From: Micromonospora sediminicola
GTDB lineage: Bacteria; Actinomycetota; Actinomycetes; Mycobacteriales; Micromonosporaceae
Assembly (NCBI RefSeq): GCF_900089585.1
Contig: NZ_FLRH01000003.1
Span: 3,424,501-3,488,500 of the forward strand
Direction: 5' to 3'
Length of the DNA stretch: 64,000 nt
The notes under the pieces are model-generated. The model ran no database searches, was not told where the DNA came from, and worked only from the letters and a program-made list of their open reading frames with translations. Position numbers and translations under genes: made by a program. Shown here piece by piece: positions 51,043-63,745 of the stretch. The first letter of the stretch is position 1. The number at the start of each line of letters is the position of its first letter.

Positions 51043-51969
51043 CTACTCGCCCGCGGGCAGGACCTGCTCGGCCTCGGCGCGGGCGCCGGCGAGCACCTTC
51101 GCCTGCTGCGGCCAGGTGGCCAGCCCGGGCGCGGCCCGCAGCCCGGCGGCCTTCACGGTCTCCCGCAGCGCCGCCTCGTCCAGCTCGGCGAGCTGGCGGT
51201 AGGTGCGGATGCCCGCGTCCTGCAGCGCGGTGGCCAGCTTCGGCCCGATGCCCTGGATACGCCGGAAGTCGTCCGGCGTCGCGCCGTCCGACAGATCGTT
51301 CTCGGTCGAGGCCCGCGGCGCCGGCACCACCGCCGGCGCGGTGTCCGATCCGGTCGGTCCGGCCACCGGCTCCGCAGCGGCCACGGTGGCGGGTTCCGGC
51401 TCGGCAGCGACCGGCTCGGTGACGGCGGGCGACCGCGGGTCGGTGGTGGCGGGTTCGGCGTCGACGCCCACCGGCACGGGCTCGACGGGCGCGGAGTCCG
51501 CGGCCGGCTCGGGCGTGACCGGGGACGGCTCGGCGCTGATGCCGACCGGCTCACGGTCCGGTTCGGCCGCGGCGACCGGCTCGTCGACGGTCACGGGCTC
51601 GGCAGCGGGGGTCACGGGCTCCGACGCGGTCACGGGCTCCGCGGCGGTCACGGGCTCCGCGGCGGTCACGGGCTCCGCGGCTTCCACCGGCTCCGACGCG
51701 GTCACCGGCTCCGAGGCGGCGGCCGGCTCCGTGGTGGTCGGCGCGGCCTGGTCGGTCACGGCGGCCGGAGCCGGCGTCTCGTCGACCACCGCGGCCGGAC
51801 GGGGCTCGTCGACGACGGCGGTCACCTCGGGGGCCGGGGTGGCGGCGGCGTCCACAGTGGGCGCGGAGCTGCCGGCGCCGGCCCGACGGCCGCTCACCAC
51901 CCAGCCGACGACCAGTCCGATGAGCAGGGCCAGGATCACGACCAGCCACTGCCCGAAGCTCGACGGCAT
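51043..51969 (-). CDS. Membrane-anchored helix-hairpin-helix protein with repeat linker
   Basis: 308 residues. One N-terminal transmembrane helix (WLVVILALLIGLVVGWVVSG) is followed by a 200-residue Ala/Pro/Glu/Val linker with AEPVTAAEPVTASEP repeats. The C-terminal 75-residue helix-hairpin-helix domain (DDFRRIQGIGPKLATALQDAGIRTYRQLAELDEAALRE, in pieces) is of the type in DUF4332 and RNA polymerase alpha-like proteins. That end may bind DNA or protein in the cytoplasm. The GTG/ATG start at 51969 follows AGGAGGTAGGCC, a strong ribosome site. Confidence 0.85.
   Translation of the reverse strand: MPSSFGQWLVVILALLIGLVVGWVVSGRRAGAGSSAPTVDAAATPAPEVTAVVDEPRPAAVVDETPAPAAVTDQAAPTTTEPAAASEPVTASEPVEAAEPVTAAEPVTAAEPVTASEPVTPAAEPVTVDEPVAAAEPDREPVGISAEPSPVTPEPAADSAPVEPVPVGVDAEPATTDPRSPAVTEPVAAEPEPATVAAAEPVAGPTGSDTAPAVVPAPRASTENDLSDGATPDDFRRIQGIGPKLATALQDAGIRTYRQLAELDEAALRETVKAAGLRAAPGLATWPQQAKVLAGARAEAEQVLPAGE
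51611..51718 (-). repeat. 18-bp coding tandem repeat
   Basis: Six in-frame copies of an 18-bp unit (GTCACGGGCTCCGCGGCG and variants) encode the six-residue EPVTAA/SEPVTA linker repeat of the helix-hairpin-helix protein. Confidence 0.8.
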
Positions 51970-52139
51970 GGCCTACCTCCTTCTATGTGCGTGCACGACG
52001 GTCACGAGAAAACTCGGGGCAGCTTCGCACACGCGCGCACGGGGCGACAGGCAGGCCGGGGGTCGGGCGTCGACGGTGGGATCGGCCGTGTCGGCCGGTG
52101 GTCGGTGGATGACCGAGCGTGTGCCGTCGGCGATGGGGA

Positions 52140-52182
52140 GGGCGCCCCGGGACCTGGTGCCGTGCGGGGTCCCGGGGCGCCC
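52140..52182 (-). terminator. Perfect 15-bp hairpin terminator after the leftward cyclase gene
   Basis: GGGCGCCCCGGGACC and GGTCCCGGGGCGCCC form a perfect 15-bp stem with a 13-base loop, 20 bp beyond the cyclase stop. It closes the SARP-cyclase operon and marks the likely left boundary of the polyketide cluster. Confidence 0.75.
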
Positions 52183-52202
52183 CGTCCGTCGCCCGTGGCC
52201 GG

Positions 52203-52550
52203 TCAGCGGATCCGGTCGGGCGTGGGGGTGCCGGCGGCGTCCCAGCTGTAGAAGCAGCCGGCCACGGCGTCCCGGGGGGAGTGCCAGGTCGGCAGGTACG
52301 GCGAGGTGTGCGCGGAGAGCCGCTCGTTGACGCGTTCGTAGAGCGGGTGGTCGCGCAGGTCGGCGGCGAGGTCGGGCGCGACGTCGCCGGTCTCCATCAG
52401 GTGCACGCACAGGTCGTGCAGGTAGTAGAGGGACCGGTGCCGGATCCCGGTGAGGTGGGGCAGCTCGGTCGCGTCGGACTCGGCGAAGATCTGTGCCACC
52501 CGGCCCTGCGACCCGGGCACGATCCGGCTGACCACCAACAGTCGACTCAT
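52203..52550 (-). CDS. TcmI-type polyketide cyclase (copy 1)
   Basis: 115-residue small cyclase of the TcmI/SchC/WhiE-ORFVII family (ferredoxin-like fold) acting on late rings of aromatic polyketides. [43 protein letters not shown] and LPTWHSPRDAVAGCFY are family motifs. It shares the full length and most motifs with the second copy at 53874. It follows the SARP gene by 62 bp on the same strand, so it is probably in its transcript. GGGTCCCG-type sequence precedes the ATG weakly. Confidence 0.9.
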   Translation of the reverse strand: MSRLLVVSRIVPGSQGRVAQIFAESDATELPHLTGIRHRSLYYLHDLCVHLMETGDVAPDLAADLRDHPLYERVNERLSAHTSPYLPTWHSPRDAVAGCFYSWDAAGTPTPDRIR

Positions 52551-52612
52551 CGGGACCCCTCTCGCCGCGCTGCTGCTGCGTCCACGGTGCCGGCCCGGCT
52601 GTCACCTCGCCG

Positions 52613-53455
52613 TCACGGCGTACCCCTGGGTATTGATGGCGGTGGTGCGGCGCGTTGCGGGCGGGCGGGGCCGGCGGGCCGGCCGCGGTCGGCCCGCCGT
52701 TGCGGCGGTTCCGGCCGGCTGGCCCGGCGGATCGGGGCGAGGGTGTCGTCCAGCAGGGCCGTCATCGCCGGGGAGGGTTCCAGGCGCAGTTCGCGCAGGA
52801 GCAGGTCCCGGTAGACGTAGAAGGAGTGCACCGCCTCGAACGCGTTGCCCTCGGCCAGGTGGATGCGGACGACCAGGCGGTGCGGGGTCTCCCGCAGCGG
52901 CTCGGCCGCCATCGCCTCCAGCGCGGCCTCCAGGGCCTCGCCGTGGCGGCCGGCGGCGAGATGGTTGCCGGCCAGTTCCTCCAGCATGTGCAGGCGGAGC
53001 TGGCGCAGCCGTTCCCGTTCCAGCAGGACCCAGTCGTCGTACCAGCCGGGGAGCAGGTCGTGCCGGCCGGCGCCGGCGGCGCCCCGGGGGGTCGCGCCGT
53101 CGCGGACCCGGGCGGCGGCCACCACCAGCTCGTCCACGTCGAGGTGCACGGTCGGTCCCAGGCGTACGGTGTCGCCGTCGGTGCGCAGCGGGCAGCACGG
53201 GTCCTGGCGCAGCCGCCACAGGGCGGTCCGCAGGGAGGAGAGCGCCCGTTCCTCGGAGGTCTCGGGCCAGAGCAGCCCGGCGAGGTGGCTGCGGGTGGCG
53301 CCGGGGCGCAGCCCGATGAGGGCGATGACCCGTTGCAGGCCCCGGGGCACCACCACGGGCACGCCGTCGTGCAGCAGTTGGAAGCCGCCGAGCAGGTGCA
53401 GTGACACCCGGGGGGCGGGGTCGCCCGCCGTCGGCATCCTCGAACCACCGGACAC
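52613..53455 (-). CDS. SARP family pathway regulator
   Basis: 280 residues. An OmpR-like winged-helix DNA-binding domain (residues 15-100; LHLLGGFQLLHDG; VIALIGLRPGATRSHLAGLLWPETSEERALSSLRTALWRLR, in pieces) precedes the BTAD helical domain (about 105-245; LLPGWYDDWVLLERERLRQLRLHMLEEL). This is the standard Streptomyces antibiotic regulatory protein layout. The GTG at 53455 is preferred because AGGGGGGTGCGCC precedes it. A Pro/Arg tail ends the protein. It probably activates the polyketide operon through heptamer repeats in the divergent promoter. Confidence 0.92.
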   Translation of the reverse strand: MSGGSRMPTAGDPAPRVSLHLLGGFQLLHDGVPVVVPRGLQRVIALIGLRPGATRSHLAGLLWPETSEERALSSLRTALWRLRQDPCCPLRTDGDTVRLGPTVHLDVDELVVAAARVRDGATPRGAAGAGRHDLLPGWYDDWVLLERERLRQLRLHMLEELAGNHLAAGRHGEALEAALEAMAAEPLRETPHRLVVRIHLAEGNAFEAVHSFYVYRDLLLRELRLEPSPAMTALLDDTLAPIRRASRPEPPQRRADRGRPAGPARPQRAAPPPSIPRGTP

Positions 53456-53873
53456 GGCGCACCCCCCTGCACCGGAACAATTCGTCCCGACCGTCCTGTG
53501 TGTTGCCCGGCTCTGCTCGCCCGCGACCCCGGTGTCGGAACGTTCCGCCTCGGCCGGAGAGGTCCGTCGCGGCCGGGCTGACCGAGACGAAGAATATCAA
53601 CGCCTGTTACTCTCAGTCAACGGCCCGCAACATCGATGACAGTCCGTAACTGACTCGTAAGTCGCCCGTGATCTGCGAAAAAGTGTCGCCAACGAGAAGC
53701 GGAATTCGATCTTCCCATAGGTCACGCACAGTTTGCGTCAACGCAGCGTCACCATGATTGCGCTCTGATCGTGCCTGGTTGACGCCCGGGTGACGCCCCC
53801 GGCGGCACCGTGAGCCATCCGTGCGGCGCGACCGGTTCGCCGCGCACCGGGACGTACGCAGGGGAGGCCGCGA
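53456..53873. promoter_or_regulatory. Divergent promoter region with SARP-type heptamer repeats
   Basis: This 418-bp gap carries no gene and is AT-richer than its surroundings. At 53736-53753, CGTCAAC-gcag-CGTCACC forms two heptamers with an 11-bp period. At 53778-53795, GTTGACG-cccg-GGTGACG is the same pair in inverse orientation. Direct heptamers every 11 bp are the known SARP-binding layout. Read leftward, TTGACG followed after 16 bp by TATGGG could be a promoter for the SARP gene. Confidence 0.65.
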
Positions 53874-54236
53874 ATGGACCGTTCGCTCATCGTCGCCAAG
53901 GTGGTGCCCACCGCCGAGGACCGGGTCGCCGAGATCTTCGCCGAGTCCGACGCGACCGAACTGCCCGGCCTGGTCGGCGTGCGGCACCGCTCCCTCTACC
54001 GGCTGCACGACCTCTACGTCCACCTGCTGGAGACGGAGTCGCCGGCGCAGGGCGCGGTCGAGGACGCGCGGGGGCATCCCGAGTTCGTCCGGATCAGCGA
54101 GCGGCTGCGGCCGTACATCTCGCCGTACCTGCCGACCTGGCGCTCGCCGCGCGACGCCATGGCGCACTGCTTCTACCGGTACGACGCCCCGGGTCACCAG
54201 GCCCACCGGTACGACGCCGCCGGGCGGCGGCCGTGA
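53874..54236 (+). CDS. TcmI-type polyketide cyclase (copy 2)
   Basis: 120 residues, same family as copy 1, sharing [33 protein letters not shown] and [19 protein letters not shown]. The C-terminus is longer and basic ([13 protein letters not shown]). It opens the rightward operon that carries the carboxylase and minimal PKS genes; GGGGAGGCCGCGA precedes the ATG and its stop overlaps the next GTG. Likely role: closing later rings in a pentangular-type scaffold, or a pair function with copy 1. Confidence 0.92.
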   Translation: MDRSLIVAKVVPTAEDRVAEIFAESDATELPGLVGVRHRSLYRLHDLYVHLLETESPAQGAVEDARGHPEFVRISERLRPYISPYLPTWRSPRDAMAHCFYRYDAPGHQAHRYDAAGRRP

Positions 54237-55932
54237 CCACCACCGCGCCCCGGGACGAGCAGCTCTGGTCGCGGTGCGACGGCTGCGCCTCGCTGCTCTA
54301 CCGCAAGCGGCTGCGCCGCAACCTGGACGTCTGCCCGGAGTGCGGCTCGCACACCCGGCTGGACGCGCCGGACCGGGTGGCGCAGCTGGTCGACCCGGAC
54401 TCGTTCACCCCGCTGCCGGACCGGGCGGTACGGGTGGACCCGATCGACTTCGTCGACGCGGTGCCGTACCCGCACCGGCTCGGCGCGGCGCGCGCGGGCA
54501 CCGGCCTGGACGAGGCGGTGCTCTGCGGCACCGCCCGGCTGGGCGGGCACCCGGTGGCGCTGGCGGTGATGGACTTCCGGTTCCTCGGCGGCAGCCTCGG
54601 CTGCGCGGTCGGCGAGCTGATCACCCGCACCGCCGAGCGGGCGTTGGCCGACGGCTGCCCGTTGGTGCTGGTCACCGCGTCCGGCGGGGCGCGGATGCAG
54701 GAGGGCGCGCTGTCGCTGATGCAGATGGCCACGGTCAGCCAGGCCCTCGCGGGGCTGCGCGAGGCGGGACTGCTGACGGTCAGCGTGGTCACCGACCCCA
54801 CGTACGGCGGGGTGGCCGCCTCGTTCGCCACCAACACCGACGTCGTGCTCGCCGAGAGCGGCGCGCGGTTGGGTTTCGCCGGTCCGCGGGTGATCCGCCA
54901 GGTGACGGGCGCCGCGTTGCCCGAGGGCTTCCAGACCGCGGAGTACCTGCTGCGCCACGGCCAGGTCGACATGGTGGTGCCCCGGCACGCGCTGCGGGGA
55001 CGCCTGACCGCGCTGCTCGCCGCCGCCGACGCCGGCCGGCGACCGCCGGCGCACCGGCCCGCGCCGGCGCCGCCGCCGCGTCCGGCCGCCTCGGCGCCCC
55101 GCGACGCCTGGGAGACGGTACGCGTGGCCCGGCACCCGGGCCGGCCGACCACCCTCGACTACCTGGAGACCGCGTTCGACGGGTTCGTCGAGCTGCACGG
55201 CGACCGGCTCGGCGCGGACTGCCCGGCGATCGTCGGCGGCATCGCCCGCCTGGACGGGCGGCCGGTGATGGTGATCGGCCACCAGAAGGGACACACCACC
55301 GCCGAGCTGGTGGCGCGCAACTTCGGCATGGCCAGCCCGGCCGGGCACCGCAAGGCGTTGCGGCTGGCGCGCCTGGCGGCCCGGCTCCGGCTGCCCGTGG
55401 TGACGCTGGTGGACACGCCGGGCGCCGACCCGGGGGTGACCGCCGAGCAGCAGGGCCAGGCGGCGGCGATCGCGGAGAACATCCTCGCGCTGAGCGTCCT
55501 GCCCACCCCGGTGGTCGCGGTGGTCACCGGAGAGGGCGGCAGCGGCGGCGCGCTGGCGCTCGCGGTCGCCGACCGGGTGCTCATGCTGGAGCACGCCGTC
55601 TACTCGGTGATCAGCCCGGAGGGCTGCGCCGCGATCCTCTGGCCGGACAGCTCCGCCGCGCCGCAGGCCGCCCGGGCGCTGCGCCTCACCGGCGCCGACC
55701 TGTGCCGCCTCGGCGTGGTCGACGAGCTGGTGCCCGAGCCGTACCCGGCCGCGCACGGCGACCCGGTGGGCGCGGCGGAGCTGCTCGGCCGGGCGGTCGC
55801 GGCGAACCTCGCCCCGCTGCTCTCGGTGCCCCCGGCCACGCTGGTACGCCGCCGCCGGCAGCGCTTCCGCCGCTTCGGCGCGGCCCGCTCCACGGCGACC
55901 CCGCCGGTCGACGGCCGGGCGGAGGTGGCGTG

Positions 55933-55933
<1 letters not shown>
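54233..55933 (+). CDS. accDA: Fused acetyl-CoA carboxylase carboxyltransferase (AccD-AccA)
   Basis: 566 residues joining beta and alpha carboxyltransferase halves. The N-terminal four-cysteine zinc finger is intact (C15, C18, C34, C37; [10 protein letters not shown] and CPECGSH). The beta core has [19 protein letters not shown] and [11 protein letters not shown]. After a Pro/Ala linker at about 265-300 the alpha core follows: [41 protein letters not shown] and [21 protein letters not shown]. The GTG overlaps the cyclase stop. It transfers CO2 from carboxybiotin to acetyl-CoA, supplying malonyl-CoA for the polyketide. Confidence 0.93.
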
Positions 55934-59099
<3,166 letters not shown>

Positions 59100-59103
<4 letters not shown>

Positions 59104-60371
59104 CCGGCCGGCGCACCGTGGTCACCGGCGTCGGCGTGGTCGCGCCCGGCGGCGCCACCCGGGACCGCTTCTGGAAGACCATCACCGAGGGGCGGACCGC
59201 CACCCGACGGATCAGCTTCTTCGACCCGTCGCCGTTCCGCTCGCAGATCGCCGCCGAGTGCGACTTCGACCCCGACGCCGCCGGGATCACGCTGGCCGAA
59301 CGGCAGCGCGCCGACCGGTACGTGCAGTTCGCGCTCGCCTGCTCCGCCGAGGCGCTCGCGGACAGCGGGTTGACGCTCACCGACGCCGAGCGGGAGCGGG
59401 CCGGCGTGGTGCTCGGCACCGCCGTCGGCGGCACCATGGCCCTGGAGCAGGAGTACGTCCGGGTCAGCGACTCCGGCCGGCACTGGCTGGTCGACCACGC
59501 CCTCGGCGGGCCGTACCTCTACCAGGCGCTGGTGCCCAGCAGCCTGGCCGCCGACGTGGCCTGCCGGCACGGGCTGCACGGCCCGGCCCAGGTGGTCTCC
59601 ACCGGCTGCACCTCCGGCATCGACGCGATCGGCTACGCCCACCAGCTCGTCGCTGACGGCGAGGCCGACGTGGTGCTCGCCGGGGCCGCCGACTCGCCGA
59701 TCTCCCCGGTCACCGTCGCCTCGTTCGACGCGATCGGCGCGACCAGCCCGGACAACGACGACCCGGAGCACGCGTCCCGGCCGTTCGACGCCGACCGGCA
59801 CGGGTTCGTCCTCGCCGAGGGCGCGGCGGTGCTGGTGCTGGAGGAGGCCGAGCACGCCCGCCGCCGGGGCGCGCACGTCTACTGCGAGGTCGCCGGCTAC
59901 GCCAGCCGCAGCAACGGCTTCCACATGACCGGCCTGCGTCCGGACGGCGCCGAGATGGCGGTGGCCATCACCGATGCGCTGCGCCAGGCCCGGCTCGCCC
60001 CCTCGGCCGTGTCGTACGTCAGCGCGCACGGCTCCGGCACGCGGCAGAACGACCGGCACGAGACGGCCGCGTTCAAGCGGGCGCTCGGCCCGGCCGCGTA
60101 CCGGGTGCCGATCAGCTCGATCAAGTCGATGGTCGGCCACTCGCTCGGCGCGATCGGCTCGATCGAGATGGCCGCCTGCGCGCTGGCCATCGAGTACGGC
60201 GTGGTTCCGCCGACCGCCAACTGGGCCACCCGCGACCCGGAGTGCGACCTGGACTACGTGCCGAACGAGGCCCGGGAGGTGCCGGTGGACGTGGCGTTGT
60301 CGGTGGGCAGCGGCTTCGGCGGCTTCCAGTCCGCGATGGTCTTCCGTCGGATGGCGGTGGCGCTGCCATGA
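59100..60371 (+). CDS. Type II PKS ketosynthase alpha
   Basis: 423-residue chain-extending ketosynthase. The active-site Cys170 is in [14 protein letters not shown]; catalytic histidines lie in [17 protein letters not shown] and [17 protein letters not shown], in pieces. The [16 protein letters not shown] and [10 protein letters not shown] blocks are standard KS-alpha. It condenses malonyl-ACP units on the ACP-cyclase fusion protein, as a heterodimer with the KS-beta encoded next. The GTG overlaps the cupin stop. Confidence 0.96.
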
Positions 60372-61615
60372 CGGCGCGGGCGGTGGTGACCGGCATCGGC
60401 GTGGTCGCGCCGAGCGGCGTCGGCACGGACGCGCACTGGGCCACCGTGCTGGCCGGCACCCGGCGCACCGGCCCGATCACGCTGTTCGACCCGGCGCGCT
60501 ACCCGACCCGGGTGGCCGGCGAGGTGGTCGACTTCGACCCGGCCGGGTTCACCGACCCCCGGCAGCGGGTGCAGACCGACCGCTGGACCCACCTCGGCTT
60601 CGCCGCCACCCGGCTGGCGCTGGCCGACGCCGGCCTGCCCGAGGTGTCACCCGACCCGTACGGCTGGGCGGTCACGCTGGCCAGCTCGTCCGGCGGGAAC
60701 CTGTTCGGGCAGCGGGAGCTGCAACGGCTCTGGGGCGGCCCGACCCGCACGGTCGGGGCGTACCAGTCGATCGCCTGGTTCTACGCGGCCAGCGTCGGGC
60801 AGCTGTCGATCCGGCACCAGTTCAAGGGGCCGTCCGGGGTCACCGTGTCCGAGTCGGCCGGCGGGCTGGACAGCCTGGCGCACGCGGTGCGCACCATCCG
60901 CCGGGGCACGCCGGTGGTCGTCGCCGGGGCGACCGAGTGCCCGCTGAGCCCGTACGCGCTCGCCTGCCAACTGCGCTCCGGGCTGCTCAGCGACGTCGCC
61001 GACCCGGAGCGCGCGTACCGGCCGTTCGACGCCGCGGCCAGCGGGTACGTGCCGGCCGAGGGCGGCGCGGTGTTCGTGGTGGAGGAGCTGGGGCATGCGC
61101 TGGGTCGGGGCGCGCGGATCTACGGGGAGATCACCGGCTGGGCGGCCACCCACGACGCCGCCCCCACCGACCCGGAGGCCGGACCCGACCCGACCCACTA
61201 CGCCCGGGCGCTGCGCCTGGCCCTGGACCGGGCCGCGGTCCGCCCGCACGACGTGGACGTGATCTGGCCGGACGCGCTCGGTGTGCCGGCGTACGACCGG
61301 GCCGAGGCGAGCGCGCTGCGGACCGTGTTCGGCGACCGGACCCCGCCGGTGACCACGCAGAAGCCGTTGACCGGCCGGGCCCACCAGGGCGGGTCGGCGC
61401 TGGACGCGGCCACCGCGCTGCTGGCGTTCCAGCGGGGCGTGCTGCCCGTCTCCGCCGGCCCGGACGACCCCGCGCCCGGGTGCGAGCTGACCTTCCTGCG
61501 CGAGCCCCGCCGGCCGCGCAGCCGGATCGCGCTGGTCGGCGCGCGCGGCTTCGACGGGTTCAACAGCGCGCTGGTGCTGCGCGGCGCCGCGCCCCCGCCG
61601 ACCGGGGAGGGCTGA
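60368..61615 (+). CDS. Type II PKS ketosynthase beta / chain length factor
   Basis: 415 residues, homologous to KS-alpha but with the active-site Cys replaced: the motif reads [12 protein letters not shown], giving Glu162 where most chain length factors have Gln. [19 protein letters not shown] at the start and [13 protein letters not shown] at the end are typical. It sets chain length and generates the acetyl starter by decarboxylation in classical systems. ATG overlaps the KS-alpha stop (ATGA). It ends 27 bp from a convergent acetyltransferase gene, closing the operon. Confidence 0.94.
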   Translation: MTARAVVTGIGVVAPSGVGTDAHWATVLAGTRRTGPITLFDPARYPTRVAGEVVDFDPAGFTDPRQRVQTDRWTHLGFAATRLALADAGLPEVSPDPYGWAVTLASSSGGNLFGQRELQRLWGGPTRTVGAYQSIAWFYAASVGQLSIRHQFKGPSGVTVSESAGGLDSLAHAVRTIRRGTPVVVAGATECPLSPYALACQLRSGLLSDVADPERAYRPFDAAASGYVPAEGGAVFVVEELGHALGRGARIYGEITGWAATHDAAPTDPEAGPDPTHYARALRLALDRAAVRPHDVDVIWPDALGVPAYDRAEASALRTVFGDRTPPVTTQKPLTGRAHQGGSALDAATALLAFQRGVLPVSAGPDDPAPGCELTFLREPRRPRSRIALVGARGFDGFNSALVLRGAAPPPTGEG

Positions 61616-61642
61616 CCGGGCAGCCCGCTCCGGTGTGCCGGG

Positions 61643-62083
61643 TCACGACGGCCGCGCCGCCAGGTAGGCCGTCTTGGCGTCGCCGGAGAACCCGCAGGCC
61701 CGGTAGAAGGCGTGGGTCGCGGGCCGGCGTGACCCGGTCATGAGCATCGCCTTGTAACAACCGGCGTCCCAGGCGGCCTGGAGCGTGCCGGCCATGATCC
61801 GCTTGCCCAGACCGGTGCCGCGCCGCGACTCGTCGACGACGACGTTCTCGATGACCGCGTAGGGGGACGCCGATCGGCTGATGTTCGGGATCACGTTGAG
61901 GTACGTGGTGGCGACGACGGCCCCGTCCAGCTCGAGCACGAACAGGTACAGTCCCGCGGTGGCCAGGATCCGCGCGAAGGCCTGCGCGTCGGAGCCGTCG
62001 GTCAGGTGCGGGTCGTCGGGGTTCAACTGCCGGTAGAGGCGGACGATCTGCGCGAAGTCGTTGTGCCGGGCCACACGGAACAT
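61643..62083 (-). CDS. GNAT family N-acetyltransferase
   Basis: 146 residues. FRVARHNDFAQIVRLYRQLNPDDPHL opens a GNAT fold; the acetyl-CoA loop reads VDESRRGTGLGKRIMAGTLQAA, motif A of the family, and HAFYRACGFSGDAKTAYLA closes it. Substrate unknown. It is convergent to KS-beta and divergent from the ligase gene, so it may be a passenger or a tailoring/resistance gene. The start at 62083 is the best Met; a frame to 62131 is less likely. Confidence 0.87.
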   Translation of the reverse strand: MFRVARHNDFAQIVRLYRQLNPDDPHLTDGSDAQAFARILATAGLYLFVLELDGAVVATTYLNVIPNISRSASPYAVIENVVVDESRRGTGLGKRIMAGTLQAAWDAGCYKAMLMTGSRRPATHAFYRACGFSGDAKTAYLAARPS

Positions 62084-62339
62084 GCCCCGAGCGTAGCCAT
62101 CGGCCGGACCGCGACGCACTGCGCGCAGCACAGCGTCGGGCGGCCGGCGGGCTACCTTGCCGGCGTGCGTCCGATCCTGCCTGTCCGATCGATCCTGGGC
62201 AATCCACCAGCCGCTGTTTTGGATCTAGCCATTTGCATCTGGCGATGCCGAGAAGGGCCGCCGTAGGGTTCCGTCAGCACCCCGAAAGACGTACCCGGTG
62301 GGCGGATCAGCCCACATCGAGGCTGGGCGGTGGCCGGTC

Positions 62340-63737
62340 GTGAGTGCACATCCCGTGGCGGACGATCCCGCGTCGACGACGGTGGACTGGGTGGACGACA
62401 TCCTGTTCACCGGCCGCGACTCCGACGTGTGTCTCCGCCTGCCGGAGCCGGTCGACAAGGGCACGCTGCGCCGCCTCGTCGGCGAGGCGCAGGCCCGGCT
62501 GACCGGGGCCGGGCTGCGCCCGGGCGGCGCCGCGGCGCTGCGCCTGCCGCCCTCCCTGACGTACGTGGCGCACCTGCTGGCCACCTGGCGCGCCGGCGGC
62601 CAGGCCGTGCTGCTCGACCACCGGCTCACCGACCACGAGGTCGACCGGGCCCTGCGCCGGCTCACCCCGCAGGTGGTGGTCGCGCCGGTCCGCACCGGCG
62701 GCGGCGCGCTGCGCGTCTTCGTCGACGTCACCGCCGGCGTCACGTCCTACTCCGACCGTCCCGCCGGCAGCCCGCACGCGGTGATCCAGCTCAGCTCCGG
62801 CTCCACCGGCCCGTCCAAGGTGATCGGCCGCACCGCCGCCGACCTGGTCGCCGAGGTGCGCCGCTACACCCGGATCGACGGCGTCGCGCTGCCCGGCGAA
62901 CGGATCATCCTGCTGCCGTCCATGGTGCACGTGCTCGGCCTGGTCGGCGGCCTGCTCTACGGCCTGCACGCCGGGGTCGAGCTGTGCCCGCCGGAGCGGC
63001 TCGGCGGCGACGCGATCCTCGCCGCGGTCGCCGCCCAGGACACCCCGGCCACCGTGCTCGGCGTGCCGTTCCACATCGGACTGCTCGCCTCCACCGTGCC
63101 CACCGGCCCGCTGCCGCAGCTGCGTCGCATGACCACCGGCGGCGAACTGGTCCCGGCCGCGGTCGCCCGGGCCTTCACCGACCGGTACGGCGTCCCCCTG
63201 GGCAACATGTACGGGATGACCGAGGTCGGGGTCATCGGCACCGACCTGTACGGCGCGCACCGCCCCGCCGTCGCCCCCGCCCCCGGCATCGAGGTGCGGG
63301 AACGCGACGGCGAGCTGTGGGTCAGCTGCCCGGCGAACCCGTACGTCGGGCTCGCCGACCCGACCCGCTGGGCCGACGGCTGGCTGCACACCCGCGACGC
63401 CGGCGCGGTCGACCCCGGGACCGGGCTGGTCACCGTGCGGGGGCGGCTCGACTCGCAGGTGTCGGTCGGCGGCCTCAAGGTCGACCTCACCGAGGTGGAG
63501 GCCACCGTGGCCGGGCTGCCCGGCGTCACCGCCGCCGTGGTGGTCTGGGACGACGGGATCAGCGCCTACGTGCAGACCGACGGCACACCCACCGAGGAGA
63601 CGCTGGACATCCTGCTCGCCGAGCGGCTGGCCGGGTTCAAGCGGCCCCGCACGCTGCACCTGCTCGAACAACTGCCCCGCACCACCACCGGAAAGCTGGT
63701 CCGCGCGGTGCCGACCCTGCGCGAGGCGGCGTCGTGA
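62340..63737 (+). CDS. Acyl-CoA ligase-like adenylating enzyme (ANL superfamily)
   Basis: About 465 residues. The ATP-binding P-loop is SSGSTGPSKVIGRT, the aromatic/Mg loop GNMYGMTEVGVIGTD, the hinge DAGAVDPGTGLVTVRGRLDSQVSVGG, and the A10 lysine PRTTTGKLVRAVP. The protein is compact for the superfamily and shows a short N-terminal domain. GTG 62298 is an alternative start; neither has a clear ribosome site. Activates a carboxylic acid, perhaps a starter or tailoring acyl group for the polyketide, or links to a carrier protein outside the window. Confidence 0.85.
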   Translation: MSAHPVADDPASTTVDWVDDILFTGRDSDVCLRLPEPVDKGTLRRLVGEAQARLTGAGLRPGGAAALRLPPSLTYVAHLLATWRAGGQAVLLDHRLTDHEVDRALRRLTPQVVVAPVRTGGGALRVFVDVTAGVTSYSDRPAGSPHAVIQLSSGSTGPSKVIGRTAADLVAEVRRYTRIDGVALPGERIILLPSMVHVLGLVGGLLYGLHAGVELCPPERLGGDAILAAVAAQDTPATVLGVPFHIGLLASTVPTGPLPQLRRMTTGGELVPAAVARAFTDRYGVPLGNMYGMTEVGVIGTDLYGAHRPAVAPAPGIEVRERDGELWVSCPANPYVGLADPTRWADGWLHTRDAGAVDPGTGLVTVRGRLDSQVSVGGLKVDLTEVEATVAGLPGVTAAVVVWDDGISAYVQTDGTPTEETLDILLAERLAGFKRPRTLHLLEQLPRTTTGKLVRAVPTLREAAS

Positions 63738-63745
63738 CCGGCCCG

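Noticed and set aside
62084..62339. Promoter for the acyl-CoA ligase using TTGCAT and TAGGGT
   Set aside because: The 25-bp spacer is too long. The gap has an AT-richer patch near 62210-62240 but nothing firmer.
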